A stretch of 64,000 nt of DNA from positions 1 to 64,000 of the forward strand of contig NZ_KB893670.1 of assembly GCF_000374165.1 (NCBI RefSeq), in the 5' to 3' direction. The DNA is from Parafrankia elaeagni (GTDB lineage Bacteria > Actinomycetota > Actinomycetes > Frankiales > Frankiaceae). Under the pieces are notes generated by a model. It was not told the origin of the DNA. It was given only the letters and a program-made list of their open reading frames with translations, and searched no databases. Shown here piece by piece: positions 37,197-46,217 of the stretch. The position numbers were made by a program, and so were the translations under genes. Each line of letters opens with the position of its first letter. Position 1 is the stretch's first letter.

Positions 37197-37689
37197 GCCT
37201 GGGCCCGAACCGCCCGAGCCTGTTGGCGCCCTACCCGGGGCGGCACCAAGCCGGACGGCGACAGCACCGAACTGGCCCACCGCCGGTGGGCTGATCACAA
37301 CCGAACAATGATCGTGAACAGCCGTTCCGCGCACGAACGAGCCCGGCCGACGCCTCGCTGCAACGAGGTGCTCCGTGCCCGTTCCCGCGGAGTGGGTTCC
37401 GTGCGCGCTCAACGCGGACGGCACGAGAGGTAACACCATCGGCCGCTCTGTCCGCTGGTCCGCCGTTGCACCACGTGCGGGCTCGGACGGAGCGGCCGAA
37501 AAATCGTCCGGATCCCCGCCTTCACCGTCTGTGCCGCCTGCGGCTGATCGACCCGAGGCACCCGCACCATCGGAGGCAACGAACCCGTTCCAGCCGTCCG
37601 CGGGAGACGACGCAACCAGCGCACGTCGGCGGCGGTCAGAGGGCACGCCGGGTCTCATACCCGCCCATGCAAGCCCCAAACACGCAACC
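37197..37689. other. Region between convergent whiB1 and pdtaS
   Basis: 493 bp without a convincing gene. It holds two hairpins, CCCACCG/CGGTGGG at 37276-37290 and a 15-bp stem at 37440-37498, which probably end the two converging transcripts. Confidence 0.5.
37440..37498. terminator. Long-stem hairpin between whiB1 and pdtaS
   Basis: Arms CGGCCGCTCTGTCCG and CGGACGGAGCGGCCG pair with one mismatch around a 29-nt loop; a run of five A follows on the plus strand. Confidence 0.5.
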
Positions 37690-39159
37690 TCAGGAAAGTG
37701 GAATCGACAGCAGGGCCTCCGTCCCCCGGGCCGGACCGGCCTGCAGCCGGATCGTCCCGCGCATCTCGCCGAGCACGAGCTGCCGCACGATCTGCAGGCC
37801 CAGCCGCGGCGAGTGCTCGAGCTGGAAGTCCTCCGGCAGGCCCGCCCCGTCGTCAGCGACCACGACGTCGAGGCGGTCCAGCTCCCGCCGGACGCGGAGC
37901 TCGATCGCCCCGGCCGATCCATCGAACGCATGTTCGACAGCATTCTGCAGAAGTTCCGAAAGCACAAGGGCCAGCGGCGTGGCGAGCTCGCCGGGCAGCT
38001 GCCCGAACGATCCGGTGCGCCGCGTCGTGGCGCGTGTCCCGGTCGAGGCGAGGTCGACCGTCACCGAGGTGATCTGGTCGGCGATCTCGTCGAACGGCAC
38101 GGACTCGCCCAGCGTCTGCGAAAGCGTCTCGTGGACGACCGCGATCGAGGTGACCCGCCGCACGGACTCCCGCAGGGCGTCCCGTGCCTCGTCCGCCTTC
38201 GTCCGCCGCATCTGCAGGCGCAGCAGAGCGGCCACCGTCTGCAGGTTGTTCTTGACGCGGTGATGTATCTCACGGATCGTCGCATCCTTGCTCAGCAGCT
38301 GGGCCTCCCGGCGCCGCAGCTCCGAGACGTCCCGCACGAGGACGAGCACCTCCCGGATCGCGCCGGGGTACAGCGGGATGGCGCGCAGGAGCACCACCGT
38401 GCTGCCCACCTCGAGCTCGACCTCGACCGGGCGCCGCCGGCTGATCGCATGCCACACCGCGGGCGTCGTCGCCGGCAGGTTGAGGGCGCGGTGCACGGTG
38501 CGCAGGTCCTCACCGGTGACGTTCCCGGTGTAGCCGAGGCGGCGGTAGGCGGACAGCGCGTTCGGGCTGGCGAAGATGACCTTGCCGGCACCGTCCAGTC
38601 GCATCATGCCGTCGCCCACCCGGGGCGGTTCCGGAAACTCCGCCGAGCCCGCGCGGAACGGAAAGGCACCCTCGGCGATCATGAGCGCCAGGTTGTTCGC
38701 GGCCTGGAGATAGGCCGATTCCAGCGCGCTCGGCGTGCGGGTCGTCGCGAGGTTGGTGTCGCGCGCCAGCACGGCGATCACCCGGTCGCCGTGGCGGACC
38801 GGAATCGCCTCGGTGCGGACGGGGACACCGCCGTCCCACTCCGGCTCGCCCTCCCGGGCGATGCGGTGCTCCCGCCAGGCGTTCTGGACCACCCACCGGT
38901 TGATGACGACGCTGCCCACCTCGTCGTTGTGGTAAGCCGTCGGACCGGTGGTGGGCCGTACCTGCGCCACGACCTGGAACTCCATGCCGCCGGCATGGCC
39001 GGCCCGAACCGCGCCGGACCGCACGGGCACGAGCAGCAGCAGGTCGGCGAACGACAGGTCGGCCAGCAGCGCCCAGTCCTCGACGAGGGCATGGAGGTGG
39101 TCGATGTCGTCGCCGGCGAGATCAGTACTCGCCCGCAGGGCGTCGGCCAGGGTTCCCAC
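37690..39159 (-). CDS. pdtaS: Sensor histidine kinase PdtaS
   Basis: A 489-residue cytosolic kinase. An N-terminal GAF domain (LADALRAS, DHLHALVEDWALLADLSFADL) and a PAS domain (GDGMMRLDGAGKVIFASPNALSAY) are followed by the HisKA_2 dimerisation helix IHHRVKNNLQTVAALLRLQ with the phospho-His, and the ATPase ALVLSELLQNAVEHAFD, DDGAGLPEDF, LGLQIVRQLV. PdtaS works with PdtaR, an ANTAR RNA-binding regulator not in this window. In mycobacteria the pair senses NO and copper (recalled). The GTG at 39159 places GTLADAL at the N terminus like the mycobacterial protein; a CAGTCT hexamer lies 7 nt upstream. Confidence 0.93.
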   Translation of the reverse strand: MGTLADALRASTDLAGDDIDHLHALVEDWALLADLSFADLLLLVPVRSGAVRAGHAGGMEFQVVAQVRPTTGPTAYHNDEVGSVVINRWVVQNAWREHRIAREGEPEWDGGVPVRTEAIPVRHGDRVIAVLARDTNLATTRTPSALESAYLQAANNLALMIAEGAFPFRAGSAEFPEPPRVGDGMMRLDGAGKVIFASPNALSAYRRLGYTGNVTGEDLRTVHRALNLPATTPAVWHAISRRRPVEVELEVGSTVVLLRAIPLYPGAIREVLVLVRDVSELRRREAQLLSKDATIREIHHRVKNNLQTVAALLRLQMRRTKADEARDALRESVRRVTSIAVVHETLSQTLGESVPFDEIADQITSVTVDLASTGTRATTRRTGSFGQLPGELATPLALVLSELLQNAVEHAFDGSAGAIELRVRRELDRLDVVVADDGAGLPEDFQLEHSPRLGLQIVRQLVLGEMRGTIRLQAGPARGTEALLSIPLS

Positions 39160-39219
39160 GGCACGCAGACTGCCAGATGCCGTCCGTGGCGTGCCGGGCG
39201 GCCGGGCCGGAATGCACCG

Positions 39220-39225
39220 TACGCT
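39220..39225 (+). promoter_or_regulatory. -10 hexamer TACGCT of leaderless bioF
   Basis: TACGCT is followed by 7 nt and the GTG at 39233. Only 73 bp separate it from the divergent pdtaS start. Confidence 0.45.
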
Positions 39226-39232
39226 CGCCGAC

Positions 39233-40621
39233 GTGACGCCCGATCCCACCCGCACCACGTCATCCGCCGCCCTGGTCGGCCCCCCGGACCCTCTGGCCAG
39301 CAGTGACGCGGACACGCTCGCCAGCGGCCCGCCCGTCTCGCCCGTCTCGCCCGCACCCGCCCCGGCTGGCACGACCGACCCGGCAGCGGCGTCGGATCCG
39401 CTCGGCTGGCTGGACGAGGCCGCGCGGCTGCGCGCGGCCGCCGGGCTGCACCGCGTGCTGCGCCCCCGTGCCCCCCGCGCCGCGGCGACAGCGGGGACGC
39501 CGACGACACCGGGCGTTGCCGGCGGGCCGGTCGAGCTGCCGGTCCAGGGCTCCCTGCAGCCCTGGACCAACGGCGATCTGCTGCTCGACCTCGCAGGCAA
39601 CGACTACCTCGGCCTGGCCCGTCATCCCGAGGTGGTCGAGGGCGGAATCGCGGCGCTGCGTGCGTTCGGTGCCGGGTCGACCGGAAGCCGGCTGGTCAGC
39701 GGCACCACCACCCTGCACGGGGAGCTGGAGGAGGCGCTGGCCGCGCACCTCGGCTTCTCCGTCGCGCTGGTCTTCTCCTCCGGCTACGCGGCGAACCTGG
39801 CGATGCTGACCGTGCTCACAGGACCAGGTGACCTGGTCGTCTCGGATGAGCGCAACCACGCGTCGCTGGTGGACGCCTGCCGCCTCTCCCGGGCGGAGGT
39901 CCTGGTCACCCCACATGCGGATGTCGCCGCCGTCGACGAGGCGCTGGCCACCCGGGCCTGGCGGCGGGCGTTCGTCCTGACCGACTCGGTCTTCTCCGCG
40001 GACGGCGACCTGGCTCCGCTGCCGGCCCTGCATGCTGTCGCCCGGCGCCACGGCGCCGTGCTGCTCGTCGACGAGGCGCACGGGCTGGGGGTCGTCGGCC
40101 CGGGCGGGCGCGGCGCACTGGCCGCCGCCGGGCTGGCCGGTGAGCCGGATGTGGTCGCGACAGTGACGCTGTCCAAGTCGCTGGGGAGCCAGGGCGGGGC
40201 GGTACTGGGGCCGGCGGCGCTGCGCGACCATCTCATCGACACCGCCCGCACCTTCATCTTCGACACCGGTCTGGCGCCCGCGTGCGCGGGTTCCGCGCTG
40301 GCCGCGCTGCGGCTGCTGACCGCACGGCCGGAGCTGCCCGACCAGGTCCGGCACCGGGCCAGGCAGATCGCCGAGGCGACCGGCGCTCCGGAACCGGCCG
40401 GGGCCGTGGTCTCCGTGGTGCTCGGAGATCCCGAGCGCGCCGTCGCGGTCGCCGCCGCCTGTCGGGAGGACGGGGTCGCCGTCGGCTGCTTCCGGCCACC
40501 GACGGTCCCACCCGGGACGAGCCGGCTGCGGGTCGCCGCCCGCGCCGACCTCACCGACGGGGACATCGAGCGCGCCGTCGGCGTGATCACCAGTGCCATC
40601 GCCCGGATCCCCGCACCGTGA
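39233..40621 (+). CDS. bioF: 8-amino-7-oxononanoate synthase
   Basis: First committed biotin enzyme: condenses pimeloyl-ACP/CoA with L-alanine using PLP. Motifs: LDLAGNDYLGLARHP, GAGSTGSRLVSGTTTLHGELEEALA, DERNHASLVDACRLS, TDSVFSADGDLAPL, LLVDEAHGLGVVGPGGRG, PLP-lysine TVTLSKSLGSQGG, FDTGLAPACAGSALAAL. The first 60 residues are an extra Ala/Pro/Ser extension; the ATG at 39212 would lengthen it further. It is the first gene of bioF-bioD-bioB and overlaps bioD by 4 nt. No bioA is adjacent. Confidence 0.94.
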   Translation: MTPDPTRTTSSAALVGPPDPLASSDADTLASGPPVSPVSPAPAPAGTTDPAAASDPLGWLDEAARLRAAAGLHRVLRPRAPRAAATAGTPTTPGVAGGPVELPVQGSLQPWTNGDLLLDLAGNDYLGLARHPEVVEGGIAALRAFGAGSTGSRLVSGTTTLHGELEEALAAHLGFSVALVFSSGYAANLAMLTVLTGPGDLVVSDERNHASLVDACRLSRAEVLVTPHADVAAVDEALATRAWRRAFVLTDSVFSADGDLAPLPALHAVARRHGAVLLVDEAHGLGVVGPGGRGALAAAGLAGEPDVVATVTLSKSLGSQGGAVLGPAALRDHLIDTARTFIFDTGLAPACAGSALAALRLLTARPELPDQVRHRARQIAEATGAPEPAGAVVSVVLGDPERAVAVAAACREDGVAVGCFRPPTVPPGTSRLRVAARADLTDGDIERAVGVITSAIARIPAP

Positions 40622-41334
40622 GCGTGATTGTCGTCACAGGAACCGGGACCGGGGTGGGCAAGACGGTGGTGACCGCGGCGCTGGCGGCACTGGCCGCCGA
40701 CCGCGGCAGCACGGTGGCGGTGGTCAAGCCGGCGCAGACCGGTGTGCAGGCCGGCGAGCTCGGTGACGTGGACCTGGTCCGCGACCTCTCCGGCGTCGAC
40801 GACGTCCACGAACTCGCCCGGTACACCGACCCGCTCGCGCCGGTCAGCGCCGCCCGGCGGGCCGGCCTGCCCACCCTCGACCTGGCCACCGTCGCCGGAA
40901 CCGTCCGGGAGCTGCAGGCTGACCGCCGGCTGGTGCTGGTCGAGGGCGCCGGCGGGCTGCTCGTCCGGTACGACGACGACGGTTCCACCCTCGCCGACCT
41001 GGCCCGTGACCTGCGGGCGCCGGTTCTGGTGGTGACGACGGCGGGCCTGGGCTCGCTCAACGCGACCGCCCTGACCCTGGAAGCCATCGCGCACCGCGGG
41101 CTGGATCTGGCCGGCATCGTCATCGGCGCCTGGCCCGCCGAGCCGGATCTGGCCGCCCGCAGCAACATCACGGACCTGGAGCTGCTGGCTGCCCGACCGC
41201 TGGCCGGCGCCGTCCCGGAGGGCGCCGGCCTGCTCGACACCGCACGGTTCCGGGACGTCGCGCGCGCCTCGCTGGAACCAGCCCTCGGCGGCGCGTTCAA
41301 CGCCGCACGGTTCCGCTCCCGGCACACTGCATGA
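40618..41334 (+). CDS. bioD: Dethiobiotin synthetase
   Basis: A 238-residue ATP-dependent carboxylase that closes the ureido ring of dethiobiotin from DAPA. P-loop VTGTGTGVGKTVVTAALA, KPAQTGVQ (substrate lysine), LVEGAGGLLVRYDDDG, VVTTAGLGSLNATALTLEA and GIVIGAWP. Its GTG overlaps the bioF stop in GTGA, giving tight coupling. Confidence 0.94.
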   Translation: MSVIVVTGTGTGVGKTVVTAALAALAADRGSTVAVVKPAQTGVQAGELGDVDLVRDLSGVDDVHELARYTDPLAPVSAARRAGLPTLDLATVAGTVRELQADRRLVLVEGAGGLLVRYDDDGSTLADLARDLRAPVLVVTTAGLGSLNATALTLEAIAHRGLDLAGIVIGAWPAEPDLAARSNITDLELLAARPLAGAVPEGAGLLDTARFRDVARASLEPALGGAFNAARFRSRHTA

Positions 41335-41517
41335 CGGTGCCGCGGCCCCAGGACGGTGCCGGACGAACGACAGCGCCGGGCAGCGGCGACCGGCACCGGG
41401 CGGACGCACGTCACAACACGCGCGCGAGCCCCGCGGATGACTGAACAATGGACACTCCAAGCCCGACCGGTGGACACCACCACGCCGCCGGCACGACCTC
41501 ACGATGAGGACCAACCT

Positions 41518-42564
41518 GTGACCGCACCTGTGACCACGACAGTGGAAACGTCCACGGCCGCCGGGACAGCCGACGGTGACCTGCTCGCCCGGGCCCGGCA
41601 GCAGGTCCTCGAGGAGGGCCGAGGGCTCGACGAACAGGACGTCCTGGCGGTGCTACGGCTGCCCGACGAGACGCTCACCGACCTGCTCGCGCTGGCCCAC
41701 GAGGTGCGGCTGCGCTGGTGCGGGCCGGAGGTCGAGGTCGAGGGCATCATCAGCCTGAAGACCGGCGGCTGCCCGGAGGACTGCCACTTCTGCTCGCAGT
41801 CCGGGCGGTTCGACTCCCCCGTGCGCTCCGCGTGGCTGGACATCCCGTCCCTCGTCGACGCCGCGAAGGCCACGGCGGCGACCGGAGCCACCGAGTTCTG
41901 CATCGTCGCCGCGGTCCGCGGACCCGACGAGCGGCTGATGGCGCAGATCCGCGAGGGCGTGGCGGCGATCCGGGCGGCGGTCGACATCAACGTCGCCTGC
42001 TCGCTCGGCATGCTGACGCAGGAGCAGGTGGACGAGCTCGCCGACCTGGGCGTCCACCGCTACAACCACAACCTCGAGACCGCCCGTTCCTACTTCCCCC
42101 AGGTGGTCACCACCCACAGCTGGGAGGAGCGCTGGGAGACCTGCGAGCTCGTCCGGGCCGCGGGGATGGAGCTGTGCTGTGGGGCGATCATCGGCGTCGG
42201 CGAGACGCTGGAACAGCGCGCCGAGCTGGCCGCCCAGCTCGCGGCCCTGGAGCCGGACGAGGTGCCGCTGAACTTCCTCAACCCGCGGCCGGGCACGCCG
42301 TTCGGCGATCTCCCGCCGGTCGAGGCGCGGGAGGCGCTGCGCACCATCGCCGCCTTCCGGCTGGCGCTGCCGCGCACCATCCTGCGCTATGCCGGAGGCC
42401 GGGAGATCACCCTCGGCGACCTGGACGTCCAGGGCATGCAGGGCGGTATCAACGCGGTGATCGTCGGCAACTACCTGACGACCCTCGGCAAGAACCCCGA
42501 CAGCGACCTGGCCATGCTCGCCGAGCTCCGCATGCCGATCAAGTCGCTGCAGGCCACCCTGTAG
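41518..42564 (+). CDS. bioB: Biotin synthase
   Basis: Radical-SAM enzyme inserting sulfur into dethiobiotin. The 348-residue product has [17 protein letters not shown] with the cluster cysteines at 85, 89 and 92, [92 protein letters not shown] (Arg ligand for the [2Fe-2S] cluster) and [11 protein letters not shown]. The start GTG at 41518 is chosen because GAGGA lies 7 nt upstream; an in-frame ATG at 41437 would add 27 residues. A 19-bp tandem repeat starts at the stop codon. Confidence 0.95.
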   Translation: MTAPVTTTVETSTAAGTADGDLLARARQQVLEEGRGLDEQDVLAVLRLPDETLTDLLALAHEVRLRWCGPEVEVEGIISLKTGGCPEDCHFCSQSGRFDSPVRSAWLDIPSLVDAAKATAATGATEFCIVAAVRGPDERLMAQIREGVAAIRAAVDINVACSLGMLTQEQVDELADLGVHRYNHNLETARSYFPQVVTTHSWEERWETCELVRAAGMELCCGAIIGVGETLEQRAELAAQLAALEPDEVPLNFLNPRPGTPFGDLPPVEAREALRTIAAFRLALPRTILRYAGGREITLGDLDVQGMQGGINAVIVGNYLTTLGKNPDSDLAMLAELRMPIKSLQATL

Positions 42565-42618
42565 GCACCCGCACCACAGCCAGGCACCCGCACCACAGCC
42601 AGGCACCCGCACCACAGC
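42563..42618. repeat. 19-bp tandem repeat starting in the bioB stop codon
   Basis: Three copies of aggcacccgcaccacagcc; the first two bases of the first unit are part of the TAG stop. Confidence 0.9.
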
Positions 42619-42629
42619 GCCGCCGGGCC

Positions 42630-42660
42630 ACCCGGGCGCCGCCGACGGCGTCGCCCGGGT
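42630..42660. terminator. Bidirectional terminator between bioB and bsaP
   Basis: ACCCGGGCG (42630-42638) pairs with CGCCCGGGT (42652-42660), with an inner GCCG/CGGC helix. The genes converge here. Confidence 0.7.
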
Positions 42661-42661
42661 C

Positions 42662-42850
42662 TCAGGACCCCGTGAACGTGCCGTGCTCCGCGCAGTGCGC
42701 GCTCCACCCCAGCGGGGTCACCTGGACGACGAGGCGGCGCCGGCAGGACGCGCAGTAACGCGGCGGCTCGAGCGCCCGGGCACGCGCACAGGCCTCATGG
42801 CTGCCAATGCTCGCGAGCTGACCGCAGCGGTCGCAGAACGAGGCCTCCAT
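42662..42850 (-). CDS. bsaP: Biotin synthase auxiliary protein
   Basis: A 62-residue Cys-rich protein: FCDRCGQL, HEACARARALEPPRYCASCRR, RLVVQVTPLGWSAHCAEHGT. This matches the actinobacterial BsaP family (Rv1590 in M. tuberculosis), an iron-sulfur protein that supports BioB turnover. Cysteines are at 6, 9, 21, 33, 36 and 53. In relatives bsaP normally follows bioB on the same strand. Here it is on the opposite strand, converging on bioB, and lies downstream of bccP, so it may be co-transcribed with the biotinyl-carrier gene. Confidence 0.85.
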   Translation of the reverse strand: MEASFCDRCGQLASIGSHEACARARALEPPRYCASCRRRLVVQVTPLGWSAHCAEHGTFTGS

Positions 42851-42891
42851 GAGACGTCACCCTATGGCACGAACCGCCCGCCGCGGCCGGG

Positions 42892-43110
42892 TCAGGACTC
42901 GACGACGGCGATCAGGTCGCCGTCCTGCACGACGTCACCCTCGTGCACGGCGATGCTGGCGACGGTGCCGCCATCCTCGCTGATCACCGGGATCTCCATC
43001 TTCATGGAGTCGAGGATGACCAGCGCGTCGCCGGCGGCGACGGAGTCACCCACGCCGACGACGACCTTCCAGACATTGGCGACCATCTCGGCACGGACTT
43101 CCTCCGCCAT
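42892..43110 (-). CDS. bccP: Small biotinyl/lipoyl-attachment protein (TB7.3-type)
   Basis: A 72-residue stand-alone biotinyl domain: MAEEVRAEMVANVWKVVV, VILDSMKMEIPV with the modified lysine at residue 37, and GDVVQDGDLIAVVES. It corresponds to mycobacterial TB7.3 (Rv3221c), the gene next to pdtaS there. AGGAG lies 7 nt before the ATG. A TACGCT hexamer at 43181-43176 could be its promoter, about 65 nt upstream. bsaP follows 41 bp downstream on the same strand. Confidence 0.93.
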   Translation of the reverse strand: MAEEVRAEMVANVWKVVVGVGDSVAAGDALVILDSMKMEIPVISEDGGTVASIAVHEGDVVQDGDLIAVVES

Positions 43111-43458
43111 CGCAGATCTCCTCTTCGCCTCGGCCACGCGCATGGCCTCGACCACGTTGCGGCACTGACAATGTGAGCGTAGTGGCCGCCGCCCGGGCGC
43201 CGGGCCCGAGTCCGGCGACTCGCCGCCGGGCGGCTCCCCGGCCGTCTGCCGCCACCTGTCGCCGCCTGCCCACCGCCACCCGGCCCGCGCCGACCACACC
43301 CACGGGCCTGGCCGGGGGGCAGGGGCACCCGCCGCCCGCGGCGCCGCGGGCGACACCGCCCACGTCGGCGGGGTGCGGGCAGCCCGCACCCGCGGCGGAC
43401 GGGTCACACAGGCGGCCCGTGCGGCGCACCCGGGCCCGCACCGTCCACACTTACGGAT
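43111..43458. other. Divergent region between bccP and the DUF5317 gene
   Basis: 348 bp, GC-rich and repeat-prone, with the bccP promoter candidate at 43176-43181. No gene is visible. Confidence 0.4.
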
Positions 43459-44532
43459 GTGCTCGTACTCCTCCTCCTGACCCTCCTGTGCGGGTTGGCC
43501 GTGGGTCTCGCGAGGGGCGGAACCCTGGACGCCCTCAGCCGCGTGTACATCGCCCGGCCCCTGCTGTTCGTCGGAGTGGTGGCGGTGCTGGCCTTCGGCC
43601 GGCTCGTCGGCCCACTGCACAGCCCGGCCTGGATCCTCGCCTCGGCCGGCCTGCTGGCCTTCGCCCTGACCAACAGCCGGCTCCCCGGCCTCCCCCTGCT
43701 GTGCGCCGGCGTGATCCTCAACGCCGTCGTGATCAGTGCGAACGGCGGGGACATGCCCGTCTCGGAGTGGGGCGCCGACCGCGCCGGAGTGCCCGTCGAG
43801 GACATCAGATCCTCCGACTTCCACACGGTGGCGGATTCGGGCACGTCGCTGCGCCTCCTCAGCGACATCCTCCCGCTGCCCACCCCCGCCGCTCCGGCCG
43901 TGGTCAGTCTGGGGGACGTCCTGATGGCCGCCGGTCTGGGACTGTTCGGCGGGGTGGCCCCGGTGCGGGCGCGCCGGACCCTGCAGGCACGGCTGGCGGC
44001 CACCCTCGGCCGGCCGCGCCGGAGCACGCCGGCCCCCTTCGACCCGGATCCGCAGGGACACGGGGACAGCGACAGCCGTGCGCCCGGCCCGCAGGACGGG
44101 AACAGCCTCGACGAGGACCAGTACGACGAGCCGGACGACGGCCCGGCAGACGACATCGCCCTCGAGGACGACCCTGCCGACGACGGACCGGACCACCTCG
44201 AACCGGACCACCTCGAACCGGTCGGCCACGAGCCGGTCGGCATGCTGCCTGACCAGGAGCCGCCGACGGGTGTCCGGGGCGCTGCCGTCCCCGTGGGCGC
44301 CACCGCAGCCGGTGACGGCCGGTCAGGCGCCGGTCCCGGGGGCGACCACCCGGCTGCCGGTCTCTCCGTCGGCGACGCCGGCGGCGGAGGCCCCGACAGT
44401 GGCGCCGGGGCGGATGACGATGACCCTGGCGAGGACGGCCGGACCGGAACCGGCGGCACCGCCGTCGGCGGACCGCCGGCCGCCGAGCCCGGGGGACACC
44501 GCAGCGGCGACACCCGCCAGCCCGTCGACTGA
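43459..44532 (+). CDS. DUF5317-family membrane protein with acidic tail
   Basis: The 357-residue protein begins with hydrophobic helices (VLLLLTLLCGLAVGLARGG, LLFVGVVAVLAFG, WILASAGLLAFALT, LLCAGVILNAVVI) followed by NGGDMPVS, a DUF5317 hallmark, then LRLLSDILPLPTP and VVSLGDVLMAAGLGLF. From about residue 185 the protein becomes a 170-residue Asp/Glu/Gly-rich disordered tail, unusual for the family. The function is unknown. It is divergent from bccP and lies upstream of bL37. Confidence 0.75.
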   Translation: MLVLLLLTLLCGLAVGLARGGTLDALSRVYIARPLLFVGVVAVLAFGRLVGPLHSPAWILASAGLLAFALTNSRLPGLPLLCAGVILNAVVISANGGDMPVSEWGADRAGVPVEDIRSSDFHTVADSGTSLRLLSDILPLPTPAAPAVVSLGDVLMAAGLGLFGGVAPVRARRTLQARLAATLGRPRRSTPAPFDPDPQGHGDSDSRAPGPQDGNSLDEDQYDEPDDGPADDIALEDDPADDGPDHLEPDHLEPVGHEPVGMLPDQEPPTGVRGAAVPVGATAAGDGRSGAGPGGDHPAAGLSVGDAGGGGPDSGAGADDDDPGEDGRTGTGGTAVGGPPAAEPGGHRSGDTRQPVD

Positions 44533-44597
44533 GCCCGTCCTGACGACCCGCAGCCGCGGGCTGGCAGTATGTGGCCGACGGAGGAAAGGAGGCCACC

Positions 44598-44672
44598 ATG
44601 GCGAAGAAGAAGCGCAAGCGGCGCGCCAGGGCCAAGAGCAAGGCCAACCACGGCAAGCGTCCGAACACCTGA
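44598..44672 (+). CDS. Ribosomal protein bL37
   Basis: A 24-codon gene encoding MAKKKRKRRARAKS followed by KANHGKRPNT. The KSKANHGKRPN end matches bL37, the tiny large-subunit protein first seen in mycobacterial 70S structures. A near-perfect ribosome site AAAGGAGG lies 5 nt before the ATG, and codons are GC-rich. It is easily missed by gene callers because of its size. Confidence 0.88.
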   Translation: MAKKKRKRRARAKSKANHGKRPNT

Positions 44673-44780
44673 CAGTCGGCCCGGGCGGGCCGGGGCGGGG
44701 CGGCAGCTGTGCTGTGCCCGGCCAGGCCCGCCCGGGTGCTTGGGCCATCCGTCCCCGGGTCAGGCGCCTCCGGCGTCGAT

Positions 44781-45758
44781 TCAAAGGCCTCCGGCACCGG
44801 CCGTGGCGGTCGTGGCGGTGAGCCGGCCACGGATCCAGTCGACGGTGTTGCCGAGCCCCGTGTCGAGGTCGACCAGCGGGCGCCAGCCCACCTCTCGTTC
44901 GGCGAGGTCGACGTTCAGCGAGATGTGTTGCAGCTCGCCGGGGCGGGCCGGGGCGAACTGCGGCTCGTCCGGCACGCCGGCGAGGCGTGCGACCCGGCCG
45001 TGCAGGTCACGGACCGTGGTCTCGACCGACGTACCGATGTTGAGCCGCCGGCCGTTGGCGGCCTCGGCCGGCAGGCAGCGGGCGAAGGCGTCCGCGACGT
45101 CGCCGACGTAGACGTAGTCACGGCTGGTGGTGCCGTCACCGAAGATCTTCGTCGGGCGCCCCTCCAGCATCGCCGTGCCGAAGATCGCCACCACCCCGGC
45201 CTCGCCGTGCGGATCCTGCCGCGGGCCGTAGACGTTGCCCAGGGCGAGCGCTGTGGTGCCGAGTCCGTAGGTCGCACGGTAGACGTTGAGGTACAGCTCT
45301 CCGGCGGCCTTGCCCGCCGCGTACGGCGACTCCGGCGCGGGCGCGGCCGACTCGTCGACCGGGAGCACCGTCGGAGTGCCGTAGATCGAGCCACCGGACG
45401 AGGTGTGGATCACCTTCGACGCGCCGGCCAGCCGGGCCGCCTCGAGCACGTTGATCGTGCCGAGCACGTTGAGGCGCGCGTCGTGCAGCGGATCGGCCAC
45501 ACTGATCCGGACGTCGATCTGCGCGGCGAGATGCGCGATCACGTCCGGCCGGACCCGGGCGACGAAGTCCGCCAGGTCGGGGGCGGTGATGTCGCCGCGC
45601 TCGAACGAGAAGCGGGCGTCCGACGCGGCCTGTGCCAGGTTCTCCAGCCGCCCGGACGACAGGTCGTCCAGGCCGACGACCTGGTGGCCGTCAGCAAGCA
45701 TCCGATCGACGACGGTGGAACCGATGAAACCGGCCGCGCCGGTGACGAGGATACGCAC
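44781..45758 (-). CDS. NAD-dependent epimerase, UDP-glucose 4-epimerase-like
   Basis: A 325-residue extended SDR: VRILVTGAAGFIGSTVVDRML, VGLDDLSSGRLENL, ERGDITAP, IAHLAAQIDVRISVADP, HTSSGGSIYGTP (catalytic Ser), SPYAAGKAAGELY (YxxxK), LALGNVYGPRQDPHGEAGVV and DGTTSRDYVYVGDVADA. It probably interconverts UDP-Glc/UDP-Gal or related UDP-sugars. The GTG at 45758 is preferred because TAGGCT lies 7 nt upstream; an upstream GTG at 45779 would add seven residues. Confidence 0.87.
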   Translation of the reverse strand: MRILVTGAAGFIGSTVVDRMLADGHQVVGLDDLSSGRLENLAQAASDARFSFERGDITAPDLADFVARVRPDVIAHLAAQIDVRISVADPLHDARLNVLGTINVLEAARLAGASKVIHTSSGGSIYGTPTVLPVDESAAPAPESPYAAGKAAGELYLNVYRATYGLGTTALALGNVYGPRQDPHGEAGVVAIFGTAMLEGRPTKIFGDGTTSRDYVYVGDVADAFARCLPAEAANGRRLNIGTSVETTVRDLHGRVARLAGVPDEPQFAPARPGELQHISLNVDLAEREVGWRPLVDLDTGLGNTVDWIRGRLTATTATAGAGGL

Positions 45759-45765
45759 GCCCCGG

Positions 45766-45771
45766 AGCCTA
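45766..45771 (-). promoter_or_regulatory. -10 hexamer TAGGCT of leaderless epimerase gene
   Basis: TAGGCT on the minus strand is followed by 7 nt and the GTG at 45758. Confidence 0.45.
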
Positions 45772-45932
45772 ACCGCCACCTTCGGGTGGCCCGCGCCCGC
45801 GGTGCGCGGCTGGTCCGGGGCTCCTGGGCCGCCTCGGCGACCCGGCGGCGGCTCCCGGCGACTTCCCCCCGGGGCCGGGGAGCCCGGCCCGGCGGCCCCG
45901 GCCGGCTGCCCGGCGGCTACTCCGGGCGGCGG

Positions 45933-46217
45933 CTACTCCGGGCGGAACTCGGCCGCGTCGGCGCCCGAGCGGGCCGCCCGCAGCCGGGCCATGACACTGA
46001 GCCGCAGCGAGTCCGGCGCGCGCTCGCCGCCGCAGGTGCGGGCGACGAGCATCTTCACCTCGTGTTCCACGCCGAACTCACGCAGGCAGGGCGAGCACTC
46101 GTCCAGATGCGCACGGATCAGGTCGTGGTCGGAGCCGTTACACTCGCCGTCCAGATAAAGGAAGACCGCGTCGAGTACCTTCCGGCAGTCGATGTTGTGG
46201 GAAGCTCCGCAGCTCAC
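45933..46217 (-). CDS. rsrA: Zinc-binding anti-sigma factor RsrA
   Basis: A 94-residue ZAS-family redox anti-sigma factor. Cys11 and the HLDECSPC motif (His37, Cys41, Cys44) fall at the same numbered positions as the zinc/thiol switch of S. coelicolor RsrA. Under disulfide stress the zinc is lost and SigR is released. Its ATG overlaps the sigR stop by 4 nt, so the two are coupled. Confidence 0.95.
   Translation of the reverse strand: MSCGASHNIDCRKVLDAVFLYLDGECNGSDHDLIRAHLDECSPCLREFGVEHEVKMLVARTCGGERAPDSLRLSVMARLRAARSGADAAEFRPE

Noticed and set aside
37375-39306. 643-codon open frame on the plus strand
   Set aside because: It overlaps pdtaS antisense; all recognisable domains are in pdtaS.
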